Shown here piece after piece: positions 1 through 8,260 of a stretch of DNA of 64,000 bases; the first letter of the stretch is position 1, and every line of letters starts with the position of its first letter. This DNA is from Microcoleus sp. FACHB-672 (GTDB lineage: Bacteria; Cyanobacteriota; Cyanobacteriia; Cyanobacteriales; Oscillatoriaceae), in contig NZ_JACJOU010000004.1 of the NCBI RefSeq assembly GCF_014695725.1, forward strand, positions 186,001 to 250,000, in the 5' to 3' direction. The notes under the pieces were generated by a model that was given only the letters and a program-made list of their open reading frames with translations, was not told where the DNA came from and did not search any database. The position numbers were made by a program, and so were the translations under genes.

Positions 1-82
1 GTGGCAAGTCTTGGGCCAGTTTGTGGATCTCATGTTCAGCCGGTGATGCTAAGGCGTCACCCAGGCTCGCATTTGTGTCTGA
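1..82 (-). other. Open in-frame continuation after the LapA-like stop codon
   Basis: Reading the minus strand beyond the TGA stop (83-85) of the LapA-like gene, the same frame stays open for 27 codons to the window edge. It begins SDTNASLGDALASPAEHEI, and its TNASL matches the TNASL found 14 residues before the stop. No ATG, GTG or TTG lies between the stop and this stretch. It is either a former C-terminal extension cut off by a nonsense change, or chance. Confidence 0.3.
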
Positions 83-466
83 TCAGGCGTCTGTGGTTGA
101 CACCTCCTGAGCGAGAGAAGCATTCGTGGTGAGGGGTTCGCTGGCAGGAGGCAGCCGGTGCTGGTCTTGCAATTCTGCTTTATAGCGTTCCATATCTTGC
201 TCTAATTCTTGAATGCGGTCATCTCTTTTACGAATTTGACGAATATCTTGGCGGGCTGCCAGTAGCCGCTGCAAGCGAGTCCACACACCAAAAAGCCAAG
301 CTAAAACGGCTCCAATCCCCATCGCCAAAATCAGTTCAATGGAAATTGGGGCTTGAAATTGGATACCTTCGATAATCTGAATGGTGGCCGGCTGTGTATT
401 TTCGATGCTGAATAAAACCAGCGCTAAGCACACTACGAAGATGATGACGAAGTTGAGCGGTCGCAT
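83..466 (-). CDS. LapA/DUF1049 family small membrane protein
   Basis: A protein of about 127 residues with the LapA (DUF1049) layout. It has an N-terminal membrane helix (about residues 5-22), a second hydrophobic stretch (about 42-62), then a charged coiled-coil-like segment (about 70-100) and a polar tail. In enterobacteria LapA assists lipopolysaccharide assembly; in cyanobacteria the family's role is not established, so only membrane anchoring can be inferred. I chose ATG at 466 because AGGAG lies 7 bases upstream. A TTG one codon earlier sits too close to that ribosome binding site. The tail just before the stop (TTNASLAQEVSTTDA) resembles sequence that continues in frame after the stop. 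Confidence 0.75.
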   Translation of the reverse strand: MRPLNFVIIFVVCLALVLFSIENTQPATIQIIEGIQFQAPISIELILAMGIGAVLAWLFGVWTRLQRLLAARQDIRQIRKRDDRIQELEQDMERYKAELQDQHRLPPASEPLTTNASLAQEVSTTDA

Positions 467-717
467 CAATGGACTCCTGCATCTTGGGGTTCATTTGCCC
501 ATTTTACGGGGGCACCGGCACGATTCAGCATTGTGAGGTTGGAGATTTTAATCGGAAATCTCCGATAGGGAGATAAATTCTGAGTGATACAACAATGCCG
601 GTGAATTTTGGCACTGGGATTTGCCGTCTTGCGTACTGAAATAATTATACAATTTCCGTTTGATAAGTTTATTATAAACTGGGTGGAGGAATTAATGGAC
701 AAACTAGCTGATGCAAA

Positions 718-864
718 ATGGATAGGTTGCCGGCATTGAAGGAACGCTTGGAGATAGGAAAGATTACTGCCTCTGGCTTTGAAGCGATTGGTGCCGGTTC
801 AGCAGTCGCCACCCATTACGATGATCGCTCTCTGAAAGCGTATATTTGGCAACAAGACAATTAG
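718..864 (+). CDS. Possible 48-residue ORF or gene remnant
   Basis: ATG at 718 opens a 48-codon frame (MDRLPALKERLEIGKITASG...) ending TAG at 862. I do not recognise it, but its composition looks protein-like. A strong ribosome binding site (GGTGGAGGA) sits upstream of a different-frame ATG at 695, which reads only 14 codons. A frameshifted gene start is therefore possible. Nothing ties it to a family. Confidence 0.2.
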   Translation: MDRLPALKERLEIGKITASGFEAIGAGSAVATHYDDRSLKAYIWQQDN

Positions 865-1418
865 TAAATTAAGTTGCAGACAAATCTTGATCAATTGCCA
901 AAAGCTGGGGCTTTGGTGGTAGTCGCTTTCTGGAAACTGAAAAATAATTCTGGATTTTCGGCGCGAGGGTTTACGATTTTGCCATAATCAAGCTATCAGT
1001 TAAAAAGACCGGCAAGAAGCTATCATTGCAATTTGAGAATGTAACATTTTATATCAAAGATACCGTGTCGCTTGTTCTTTCTATCTAGGGTTTGCCTAGT
1101 GAGACTCGGCAGATAAAAATCTCTCATGAGATTTTCCCCTCTCCCCGTCTTTTGTTTTTTCACTGAAAGATGTGAGATGCTTTCTGTGAGGGAGGCTACC
1201 GGGCGAGTTCGGGCTTTCTCCTAGCAGGTTAAGCGCCATGGGCAACAACTCTCTAAAAAGATGCCGGTGTTTGCTGACAGTAAATGTCCATCTGCTGACA
1301 GCGAGTTGCTCGATGTTGCCGGCGATTCCCCGTACCTTGTTGATGCTACGGCTTTTTTAACAAGATGTTGGCGCTACAATTTTATATTTAAGCCACTACC
1401 TTTAAGGATAACCCTACG
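865..1418. other. Intergenic, no gene seen
   Basis: About 550 bases lie between the small ORF remnant and the large kinase. The stretch contains pyrimidine-rich runs near 1130-1160. The short frames here have no family resemblance. It presumably holds the promoter of the kinase gene, but I cannot point to convincing -35/-10 boxes. Confidence 0.4.
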
Positions 1419-4400
1419 ATGCTTGCTATTCCTGGCTACCAAATTCTCGCTTTAATTTATGAAAGTGCCAATTCCCTGGTTTATCGGGGACGCCGTGAGC
1501 ATGATAATCAACCTGTTATCTTGAAACTGCTTAAACACGAGTATCCCTCCCCAGCAGAACTTGCCAGATATGAGCAGGAATATGAAATTACTCGGTCTTT
1601 AAATTTAGAAGGCGTTGTCAAAGCTTATGATTTGCTAAAGTATCAAAATACTTCAGTTATGGTTTTAGAGGATTTTGGCGGCGAGTCGTTAAGAACTTTA
1701 ATGGCTTCGCAAAGGTTTACACTTTTAGGATTTCTGACTCTGGCTGTGAAAATTGCCAAAAGTCTGGGAAACCTTCATGCTGTTAATATTATACACAAAG
1801 ATATCAATCCCTCCAATATCAGTTTTAATCCTGCGACCGAGCAATTAAAAATAATCGATTTTAGTATTTCCACTGTCCTATCTCGCGAAAGTACGGCGAT
1901 TAAAAATCCCAGCATTTTAGAAGGAACCCTGGCTTATATGTCGCCGGAACAGACCGGCAGAATGAACCGAAGTTTGGATTATCGAACTGATTTTTATTCT
2001 TTGGGGGCGACTTTTTATGAATTACTAACCCATCAATTGCCGTTTATTGCAACGGATGCAATGGAATTGGTACATTGTCACATTGCTAAACAGCCGGTGC
2101 CTCCCCATGTGATTAATCCAGAAATTCCTAAAGTTTTGTCTGATATTGTGATGAAACTGTTAGCAAAAACCGCTGATAAGCGATATCAAAGTGCTTGGGG
2201 ATTAATTGCTGATCTAGAGGAATGTTTAACTCAGTTACAGGATCAAGGGACAATTTCGGAATTTCCAATTGGTCGTCAAGATATATCTGATAAATTTCAA
2301 ATCCCGTCAAAACTTTATGGCAGAGAACGAGAAATTGAAACACTTTTAATGGCTTTTGATCGGGTTTATGCCGGTACGACGGAACTCATGTTGGTTTCGG
2401 GTTATTCAGGAATTGGGAAATCAGCCTTAGTGCAGGTTCTTTATAAACCGATTACCAGGCGCAAGGGTTATTTTATCGCGGGGAAATTTGACCAGTTTCA
2501 GCGAAATATTCCCTACTCGGCTGTCGTCAGCGCTTTTTCTGAATTGGTACGGCAACTCTTAACAGAAAGTGAAGTGCAGTTAAATCGCTGGCGCGAAAAA
2601 CTTTTGACTGCTTTTGGCCCTAATGGTCAAATTATTATTGATGTTATTCCCGAAGTCGAATTGATTGTAGGTACTCAACCTTCTATTGCGGAATTGGGTC
2701 CTACAGAGTCTCAAAATCGCTTTAATTTAGTTTTTCAAAACTTTATTCAGGTGTTTTGTTCGAGGGAACATCCACTCGTTATCTTTTTAGATGATTTGCA
2801 ATGGGCGGACTCTGCAACACTCAAATTAATTGAGTTAATGTTGATGGATCAGGGGACGCAATATCTGTTTGTAATTGGGGCATATCGAGATAATGAAGTG
2901 AGTCCTACTCATCCATTAATGATGACCCTAGACACGCTACACCATGAAGAAGCGGTTATTAACCAGCTTAGCTTAGAACCTTTGAACCTTGAGCAAATCA
3001 GCTTACTCATTGCAGAGACTTTGCACAGTAATGAACAAGCTGTCAAACCATTAGCAGAATTGGTTTTGCGTAAAACCCAAGGCAACCCGTTTTTTGTGAG
3101 TGAATTTCTCAAAACTCTCTATCAAGAAAATCTTCTCACTTTTAATCCCCCATCCTCTGTGACTAAAGGGGGGTGGCAGTGGGATATGGCTAAAATTGAG
3201 GCGCTTGCTATCACAGATAATGTGGTGGAATTAATGATTTGGAAGTTAAAAAAACTGCCAGAATCAACCCAGCAAGTTTTACGTTTAGTGGCTTGTTTGG
3301 GCAACCAATTTGAATTAAATACCCTGTCTTTAATTCATAAAAAAGAAGCCTCAGAAACCTTTAAAGACCTTTGGCCGGCAGTCCAAGAAGGATTAATATT
3401 ACCAGCGTCAGAATTAGAAAATACAGATCTTGATTTGATTAATTATCCGCTTTTAATTCTTAATTATAAGTTTTTGCATGACCGCGTGCAACAGGCGGCT
3501 TATTCACTGATTGATGAATCCAATAAAAAAGTCGTTCATCTGGAAATTGGGCGGTTATTGCTGGCGAATACCCCCGCCGAATACCGAAGCGAAAGAATTT
3601 TTGAGCTAGTCGATCATTTGAATGTAGCGAGATCATTAATTGTAGAGGAAGAAGAACAGCTTGAATTGGCAGTATTAAATTTAGAAGCTACCCGAAAAGC
3701 TAAAGATGCAACTGCTTACGTTTCCGCCCAACAGTATTTGACAGCAGGAATGGAAAGCTTAAGCGAAACGATTTGGGAGTCGGATTACGATCTAGCTTTT
3801 GCTTTGCATAAAGAACGGGCAGATATTGAATATTTAAATGGAAACTTTGAAGAGTCAGAAAAATTTATCAATTTAACCTTAGAAAATACGCAATCAACTT
3901 TAGAAAAAGCAGAAATATACAATCTCCTGATTGTGCAATATACACTGCGGGCTAAATATGAGGAGGGCGTGACAGCAGCGAGAAAGGCTTTAGCTTTGCT
4001 AGGCATTGAACTGCCGACAGATAATTTAGAAGCTGCAATCGGTGCAGAAATGGCAGCAGCACAAGAAACTTTAGCAAACCGAAGCATTGCTTCTTTGCTT
4101 GATGCACCAGAAATGAGTTTACCAGACAAAAAAATCGCTGCAAAATTAATCGTCAATGCTTTAACCTCTTTTTACTTGATAAAAGCTGAATTCTGGACTT
4201 TGAGCGTGCTTAAAGTTGTGAATATGTCGTTTCAATACGGAAATGCTCCAGAATCATGTCTTTGTTACTGTGCTTATGGAATCTTATTGATTAACGTTTT
4301 TGGGAATTATAAATTAGCCTATGAGTTGGGAAATTTAGGGAGAAAATTGAGCGAAAAATGGAATAATACCGATCTCAGATGTAAGGTTTTAGTAACCTTT

Positions 4401-6830
4401 GGAAATACAATTAATTACTGGTATAGACCGATAAAAGAAGGGAACATAATTACTAATGAAGGCTATCAAGTTGCTTTAAATTCTGGATGTTTGGAGTATG
4501 CTGGCTATGCGTTGCATAACAAAGTTGTAAATTTATTTATGCAAGGAACTAATCTTTCTCAAATCAGTGCCGAAATTCCTAAATATTTGCAATTTGCCCA
4601 AAAAACAAAAAATCAACTGTCTACTGATACGATGATTGGAATGCAACTCTTGATCATGCAGTTAGCCAAACTTGATCAAGAAGAAACTCCTCTTATCAAA
4701 AAAGGACTCAGTGAAAGCCAGTATGTAGAAGATTGCCGGCAACGCAGTACCTTTTTATCGCTAGCTGCGTATCAAATTTATAAAATTCAAGTTCTCTACC
4801 TCTACGAGCATCTAGATGAAGCCCTAAAAATTGCTTTAGAAACAGAAAGCTTACTTGCTTTCACCGGAGGGATAGCTGTCTCTACAGACTATAATTTTTA
4901 CTTGTCACTTGTTTTAATTGCCGCCTATCCAGAAGCGTCAGAAGATGAGCAAAAACAATATTGGCAAAAATTAGAAACTAATCAACAGCAGATGAAAATT
5001 TGGGCAGAAAACTGTCCGGAGAACTTTTTGAATAGGTATCTTTTAGTCAAAGCAGAAATTGCTCGCATTTCTGGGAAAGGAGAAGAGGCAATAGATTTGT
5101 ACGATCAAGCAATTGAATCAGCCTTAGAAAATCAGTTTACCCAAAATGAAGCCTTAGCCAATGAACTGGCAGCAAAATTCTGGTTAGCGAAAGGTAAAGA
5201 AAAGATTGCCAAAATTTATATGACTGAAGCGCATTATGGCTATCAGCGCTGGGGGGCAAAACGCAAAGTTGAAGATTTAGAAACTAAATATAGTCAGTTG
5301 CTAGCCAAAACGCCGGCTAAAAATCGGAGGGGTGATACTTCCAACACGAAGCTAGATGCAACGATTCACACGACAACCGGCAGCAATTCGGAATCTCTAG
5401 ATTTAGTAACCGTCATGAAAGCTTCCCAAGCAATTTCTGGGGAAATTGTTCTGGATAAATTGCTGGCAAAGTTGATGAAAATTCTTATCGAGAATGCCGG
5501 CGCACAAAAAGGCTTGCTGGTTTTGCCAAAAGATGGAAAATTGATCGTTGTAGCCGAAGCATCTGTCACGCAAGATGAGGTGGTGATGCAGAAATCTAAC
5601 TTGGTTGAGTCCAGTCAAGATTTGCCGGTGTCGGTGATTAATTATGTCGAGCGCACTCGCTCTGATATGGTTTTAAGTAATGCTGCCGGCGAAGGACGAT
5701 TTACGAGTGATCCGTATATTTCTAAACGGCAACTGAAATCAGTTTTGTGCAGTCCGATCATCAATCAAGGGCAACTGATCGGCATTCTTTATTTAGAGAA
5801 CAATTTAACCACCGGCGCGTTTACTCCAGAAAGACTGGAAGTTTTAAGGTTGCTTTCTTCCCAGGCTGCTGTGTCCTTAGAAAATGCTTTACTTTACGCT
5901 TCAGTCGAACAAAAAGTATCAGATAGGACACAAGAATTAAACGAAAAAAATGTTCGTCTCGAACAAACTCTTCACGAACTAAAACGTACCCAAACCAAAC
6001 TGATTCAGAGCGAAAAGATGTCGAGTTTGGGGCAAATGGTTGCTGGGGTCGCCCATGAAATTAATAACCCGATTAGCTTCATTTATGGCAATCTTACACC
6101 CGCAAGCGAATATGTTCAAAGTTTGCTTTCTGTCATTAATCTCTACCAGCAACACTATCCCACACCGGCAGCCGAAATTTGTGAGGAGATAGAAAACATT
6201 GATCTCGAATTTGTGGTGGAGGATTTGCAAAAACTTCTAGATTCCATGAAAGTGGGTGCTGAACGCATCCGCAAAATAGTCTTGAGTTTGCGAAATTTCT
6301 CGCGGCTGGATGAAGCGGATATGAAGCCGGTTGATATCCATCAAGGAATTGAATCTACCTTGCTTATTTTGCAACCTCGAATAAGAAAAGAAGGAGGGCG
6401 TTCTGGAATTGAGATCATTAAAGAATATGGAAAGTTGCCTCTCATTACCTGCTATGCCAGTCAAATGAATCAGGTATTTATGAATGTCCTAAGCAATGCG
6501 ATTGATGCTTTAGAGTCATTCGTTCCGTGTTCAGAATCCTTGGAAAATGAGCTAAAGCAAAAAACCATTTATATTCGCACTGAAGCAAATTCTACCGGCT
6601 TTGCGACGATTCGGATTTCTGATAATGGCCCAGGTATGACAGAAGATGTGATTCGGAAGATATTTGATCCCTTCTTTACCACAAAGCCGGTGGGTTCCGG
6701 CACCGGCTTAGGATTATCCATTAGCTATCAAATTGTCGTAGACTCTCACCAAGGGCAGCTTAACTGTATTAGCACCCCCGGTAAAGGTGCAGAGTTTGTA
6801 ATTTCAATTCCCATCAAACCTCAAAAATAA
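1419..6830 (+). CDS. Ser/Thr kinase - AAA ATPase - GAF - histidine kinase multidomain sensor
   Basis: An 1803-residue signalling protein. Residues about 6-270 form a Ser/Thr kinase-like domain with HKDINPSN at 126-133 and DFS at 147-149, instead of the usual HRDLK and DFG. Next is a PknB-associated AAA_16 ATPase with Walker A GYSGIGKS (328-335) and Walker B LDDLQWAD (around 457-464). A long helical TPR-like region spans roughly 640-1290. A GAF domain starts near 1328, then a coiled coil, then a histidine kinase with phosphoacceptor His1546 in the AHEINNP motif and the N, G1 (DNGPGM) and G2 (GTGLGL) boxes of the HATPase. This order is typical of the large cyanobacterial and fungal-like trifunctional kinases. 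The sensed signal is unknown. It has no transmembrane helix, so it is probably cytosolic. ATG 1419 has a weak AAGGA 13 bases upstream. No response regulator gene lies beside it. Confidence 0.93.
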   Translation: MLAIPGYQILALIYESANSLVYRGRREHDNQPVILKLLKHEYPSPAELARYEQEYEITRSLNLEGVVKAYDLLKYQNTSVMVLEDFGGESLRTLMASQRFTLLGFLTLAVKIAKSLGNLHAVNIIHKDINPSNISFNPATEQLKIIDFSISTVLSRESTAIKNPSILEGTLAYMSPEQTGRMNRSLDYRTDFYSLGATFYELLTHQLPFIATDAMELVHCHIAKQPVPPHVINPEIPKVLSDIVMKLLAKTADKRYQSAWGLIADLEECLTQLQDQGTISEFPIGRQDISDKFQIPSKLYGREREIETLLMAFDRVYAGTTELMLVSGYSGIGKSALVQVLYKPITRRKGYFIAGKFDQFQRNIPYSAVVSAFSELVRQLLTESEVQLNRWREKLLTAFGPNGQIIIDVIPEVELIVGTQPSIAELGPTESQNRFNLVFQNFIQVFCSREHPLVIFLDDLQWADSATLKLIELMLMDQGTQYLFVIGAYRDNEVSPTHPLMMTLDTLHHEEAVINQLSLEPLNLEQISLLIAETLHSNEQAVKPLAELVLRKTQGNPFFVSEFLKTLYQENLLTFNPPSSVTKGGWQWDMAKIEALAITDNVVELMIWKLKKLPESTQQVLRLVACLGNQFELNTLSLIHKKEASETFKDLWPAVQEGLILPASELENTDLDLINYPLLILNYKFLHDRVQQAAYSLIDESNKKVVHLEIGRLLLANTPAEYRSERIFELVDHLNVARSLIVEEEEQLELAVLNLEATRKAKDATAYVSAQQYLTAGMESLSETIWESDYDLAFALHKERADIEYLNGNFEESEKFINLTLENTQSTLEKAEIYNLLIVQYTLRAKYEEGVTAARKALALLGIELPTDNLEAAIGAEMAAAQETLANRSIASLLDAPEMSLPDKKIAAKLIVNALTSFYLIKAEFWTLSVLKVVNMSFQYGNAPESCLCYCAYGILLINVFGNYKLAYELGNLGRKLSEKWNNTDLRCKVLVTFGNTINYWYRPIKEGNIITNEGYQVALNSGCLEYAGYALHNKVVNLFMQGTNLSQISAEIPKYLQFAQKTKNQLSTDTMIGMQLLIMQLAKLDQEETPLIKKGLSESQYVEDCRQRSTFLSLAAYQIYKIQVLYLYEHLDEALKIALETESLLAFTGGIAVSTDYNFYLSLVLIAAYPEASEDEQKQYWQKLETNQQQMKIWAENCPENFLNRYLLVKAEIARISGKGEEAIDLYDQAIESALENQFTQNEALANELAAKFWLAKGKEKIAKIYMTEAHYGYQRWGAKRKVEDLETKYSQLLAKTPAKNRRGDTSNTKLDATIHTTTGSNSESLDLVTVMKASQAISGEIVLDKLLAKLMKILIENAGAQKGLLVLPKDGKLIVVAEASVTQDEVVMQKSNLVESSQDLPVSVINYVERTRSDMVLSNAAGEGRFTSDPYISKRQLKSVLCSPIINQGQLIGILYLENNLTTGAFTPERLEVLRLLSSQAAVSLENALLYASVEQKVSDRTQELNEKNVRLEQTLHELKRTQTKLIQSEKMSSLGQMVAGVAHEINNPISFIYGNLTPASEYVQSLLSVINLYQQHYPTPAAEICEEIENIDLEFVVEDLQKLLDSMKVGAERIRKIVLSLRNFSRLDEADMKPVDIHQGIESTLLILQPRIRKEGGRSGIEIIKEYGKLPLITCYASQMNQVFMNVLSNAIDALESFVPCSESLENELKQKTIYIRTEANSTGFATIRISDNGPGMTEDVIRKIFDPFFTTKPVGSGTGLGLSISYQIVVDSHQGQLNCISTPGKGAEFVISIPIKPQK

Positions 6831-6836
6831 TAAAGC

Positions 6837-6876
6837 GGAAGGATAAAACTTGTTTCTGCAACGGGTTTATCCTTCC
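6837..6876. terminator. Inverted repeat between convergent genes
   Basis: An 11-bp perfect stem (6837-6847 with 6866-6876, GGAAGGATAAA / TTTATCCTTCC) directly follows the kinase stop and faces the end of the DUF3153 gene. It fits a bidirectional transcription terminator, although the T-tract is weak on the plus strand. Confidence 0.6.
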
Positions 6877-6885
6877 CCCTGATTG

Positions 6886-7722
6886 TTAAGCTAACGGTTT
6901 AGGTGAAACAGTGGGTTTCCGCCGGCTGCCAATACCAAATGCCGGCAGCAATTGATATTTCAAATATCCACCCGCAGCAACCAGCAAAATAATCACAAAC
7001 GCACCAATCCCAATCGGACTCGGCACCCAGAACACAGTTTCCAAATGATTTAACTGACCCGGTTGGAGTGCCCAAACTAACTGATTTCCCTGTTTTTCCG
7101 GGCTAGTATCATCCGCAGACGCTTGAATTGTGCGCGCGCCCCAAGGCGTGTTTAAACTAAACTTGACATCGACCAATTCACCCGGACTGACTAAGACACT
7201 ACCATCAGAAGAAAGTACGCCTAAAGAGCGCATATCCAAGTCATAAATTAACCGATTACGAATTGCAAACAACCAGTTATTTTGATTGACGGTAAGGTGA
7301 GATTGAATCTCAGGTAGCGCAGGCTCAAGGTTTGCATCTGAGCGAGATTTTTTAGAGTCAACCAAATTAAAAAATTGGTTAAACTTCTTTTCTAGCTCAG
7401 CGCCATTATTAAAAGGAATCGTGACCAGCATTTCTCGCTCAGAAATTCGCTGAGTTTTACCTCCCAGTTGCTGTGTGCGCCGCTTCACGCTATCTAACCA
7501 TTGCTGAACGGTTAAGCTGCTAAAACTTCTGAGCTGTTCTCCCAACTGAATATGCTGTACAATTTCGCCGTGAGTCTGGCTCTCGAAGTTCACCCCAACA
7601 TCATACTCCACACATCCTGACAGCAATAGCGAAGCCAAAAATATTACCCATAAAAGCCGCCATCGGCTCCAGATAGTCCGAAGACTCCGCATTAAAGAAA
7701 AACGATTGCTTGCTGCTAGCAT
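6886..7722 (-). CDS. DUF3153 domain lipoprotein
   Basis: A cyanobacterial DUF3153 family protein of about 278 residues. The N-terminus is basic then hydrophobic and ends in a lipobox, LLLSGC, so it should be a lipid-anchored envelope protein. A second hydrophobic helix lies near the C-terminus (IGIGAFVIILLVAAGGY), followed by a basic tail. The function of DUF3153 is unknown. I chose ATG 7722 because GGAGGT stands 10 bases upstream of it; an ATG at 7740 in the same frame overlaps that binding site and looks less likely. The gene converges on the large kinase, with an inverted repeat between them. Confidence 0.8.
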   Translation of the reverse strand: MLAASNRFSLMRSLRTIWSRWRLLWVIFLASLLLSGCVEYDVGVNFESQTHGEIVQHIQLGEQLRSFSSLTVQQWLDSVKRRTQQLGGKTQRISEREMLVTIPFNNGAELEKKFNQFFNLVDSKKSRSDANLEPALPEIQSHLTVNQNNWLFAIRNRLIYDLDMRSLGVLSSDGSVLVSPGELVDVKFSLNTPWGARTIQASADDTSPEKQGNQLVWALQPGQLNHLETVFWVPSPIGIGAFVIILLVAAGGYLKYQLLPAFGIGSRRKPTVSPKPLA

Positions 7723-7836
7723 TGCTGATGTAACCTCCACTATTTTTGCAGTTTTATATAGATTTGGTGGCCTAATTTTGGATTTATTTTAATTCGCTAA
7801 ACCCCGTAAAATCTAAACGATTCGCTTTCGTTTTCC

Positions 7837-7959
7837 ATGCTTCGCATAAAAATGACTCCCCATCTTCCCTACCCAGAAACACAATCCCTGATCAGTCTTT
7901 GGTTTCTTGGTATTTTAACGATTATTTTCAACCTCACTCAGGGTGTGCCGGCTTCCTAG
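7837..7959 (+). CDS. Possible 40-residue membrane peptide
   Basis: ATG at 7837 opens a 40-codon frame with a hydrophobic core (LISLWFLGILTIIFNL) and ends TAG at 7957. It might be a small membrane peptide or the signal segment of a lost gene. The rest of 7723-8260 shows no other gene-like structure. No convincing ribosome binding site is present. Confidence 0.15.
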   Translation: MLRIKMTPHLPYPETQSLISLWFLGILTIIFNLTQGVPAS

Positions 7960-8260
7960 CTCACAGAACTCAGGGCAATCAAGCGGCGCAGTGGCCCATT
8001 TGAAACCTCAAGCGGCTGCTTTTCGCCAATTCCTGATCGATCTTAGGCTGGATGGTGCTGCGGTTACTAGCCCGATGGCGATCGATATAACTGCAAAATC
8101 TGCCGATTACGGTTTAGCTGTGGGTTTTTTAGTGGTTAAATAAATCGAGCTACGAGATAACAACGACAGGAAGTTAGCTGTCCCCAGGGTGAAGCGGGCG
8201 TTTTTGCCGGCTGTATGGTTCTAGTCTGCGATCAAGTAAAACAGTTGGTGGCACAGACTC

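Noticed and set aside
466-702. 78-codon minus-strand frame upstream of the LapA-like gene
   Set aside because: No ribosome binding site or family likeness, and it overlaps the LapA-like start region; probably the promoter area.
1261-1455. 64-codon plus-strand frame before the giant kinase
   Set aside because: It overlaps the well-supported kinase start in another frame and has no recognisable sequence.
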